Assembly (NCBI GenBank): GCA_903936775.1
Contig: CAIZWU010000261.1
Location: 1-52,390 of the forward strand
Reading direction: 5' to 3'
Source of the DNA: an uncultured bacterium
Lineage (GTDB): Bacteria > Verrucomicrobiota > Verrucomicrobiia > Verrucomicrobiales > V1-33
DNA length: 52,390 bases
This document shows positions 52,056 through 52,390 of this stretch, in pieces; the stretch's first letter is position 1; every line of letters starts with the position of its first letter. The position numbers and the translations under genes are program-made. The notes below the pieces were generated by a model that saw only the letters and a program-made list of their open reading frames with translations, was not told the origin of the DNA and searched no databases.

Positions 52056-52104
52056 ATGTCGGGTTCCAGTATCTTCCTGCTCTTCGTGACCTTCTGTTCA
52101 AAGT

Positions 52105-52390
52105 CTACTGCTTTACCCGCAGGCTTTGTCCTGTCATTTCCTTCGGCTGGGCCACACCGAGCATGTCCAGCAGGGTCGGTGAGATGTCGGCGAGGATGCC
52201 GTTTTTCACGCTCCATTCGGCGTGGTCGGCGGAGACATAGATCCCGTGGACGAGGTTGGTGGTGTGGGCGGTATTGGGGGTGCCGTCGGGATTGCGCATC
52301 AGTTCGCAGTTGCCATGGTCGGCGGTGATGAAGAGCTTGCCGCCGAGGGCGAGGGTGGCTTCGACGACGAGGCGGACCGCGAGGTCGATG
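52105..52390 (-). CDS. gpmI: 2,3-bisphosphoglycerate-independent phosphoglycerate mutase, C-terminal part only
   Basis: The frame runs off the right edge of the window, so only about the last 95 codons are visible. They contain TADHGNCELM, the metal-binding Asp-His pair of the phosphatase domain, NTAHTTN with a further metal-ligand His, and the closing LADISPTLLDMLGV and EMTGQSL motifs characteristic of GpmI. The enzyme interconverts 3- and 2-phosphoglycerate with two Mn ions, in cytoplasmic glycolysis. The visible part is intact. Confidence 0.95.
   Translation of the reverse strand, partial: IDLAVRLVVEATLALGGKLFITADHGNCELMRNPDGTPNTAHTTNLVHGIYVSADHAEWSVKNGILADISPTLLDMLGVAQPKEMTGQSLRVKQ

Noticed and set aside
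1..52390. tRNA, rRNA and CRISPR arrays
   Set aside because: The larger gaps were read on both strands without finding cloverleaf-like folds, rRNA segments or regularly spaced repeats.

Overview
Organism. The window looks chromosomal and comes from a Verrucomicrobia-type (PVC superphylum) bacterium. The evidence is two PSCyt1/DUF1549/DUF1553 (PSD1) plus DUF1501 gene pairs, planctomycete/verrucomicrobial heme-binding CxxCH proteins with the C-terminal TIGR02603-type domain, a PVC-style ECF sigma/FecR pair, DUF1080 and CotH/lamin-tail secreted proteins, high GC, and translation starts almost without Shine-Dalgarno sequences. This assignment rests on remembered families; no search was run. No tRNA, rRNA or CRISPR array was seen.

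Layout. (1) 1-5.3 kb, plus strand: the end of an alpha/beta hydrolase, then a PSD1 cytochrome and a Tat-exported DUF1501 protein, followed by a 197-bp inverted repeat. (2) 5.8-14.0 kb, a possible signalling block: a CHASE2 adenylate cyclase (minus) is divergent from an outer-membrane beta-barrel, a FecR-domain surface protein and a glutaminase fused to STAS and cyclic-nucleotide-binding domains. The glutaminase has a strong sigma-54-like site upstream. A dead IS3-type transposase fragment lies in the divergent gap. (3) 14.1-21.1 kb, housekeeping: an aldehyde dehydrogenase and hemB on plus; pgi, a PhoH ATPase and cysS on minus; a long inverted repeat sits between the convergent hemB and pgi. 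(4) 21.5-29.6 kb: two large secreted proteins that share an unrecognised ~160-residue domain (three copies plus one). The second also has a CotH kinase domain and several lamin-tail domains. (5) 29.9-49.9 kb, all minus strand: an ECF sigma and FecR anti-sigma pair precede a run of secreted proteins: a heme-binding dehydrogenase-like protein, a VCBS/FG-GAP protein, a two-propeller glycosidase-like protein, a 2264-residue multidomain protein, and a second PSD1/DUF1501 pair. Four of these genes share a leader element, and a degraded copy of the 5' end of the giant gene lies inside the cluster. (6) 50.3-52.4 kb, minus: a BNR_4 propeller protein and the C-terminus of gpmI.

How the genes may work together. 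Region 5 reads as a surface-sensing, polysaccharide-attacking, heme-c-dependent carbohydrate oxidation locus; its substrate cannot be read from sequence. Region 2 may be a cAMP circuit: cyclase, cell-surface FecR partner, and a glutaminase carrying an intact-looking cNMP phosphate-binding cassette. The most useful leads are that circuit with its sigma-54 site, the new repeated domain, the four-fold leader element, and the giant fusion protein with its relic.
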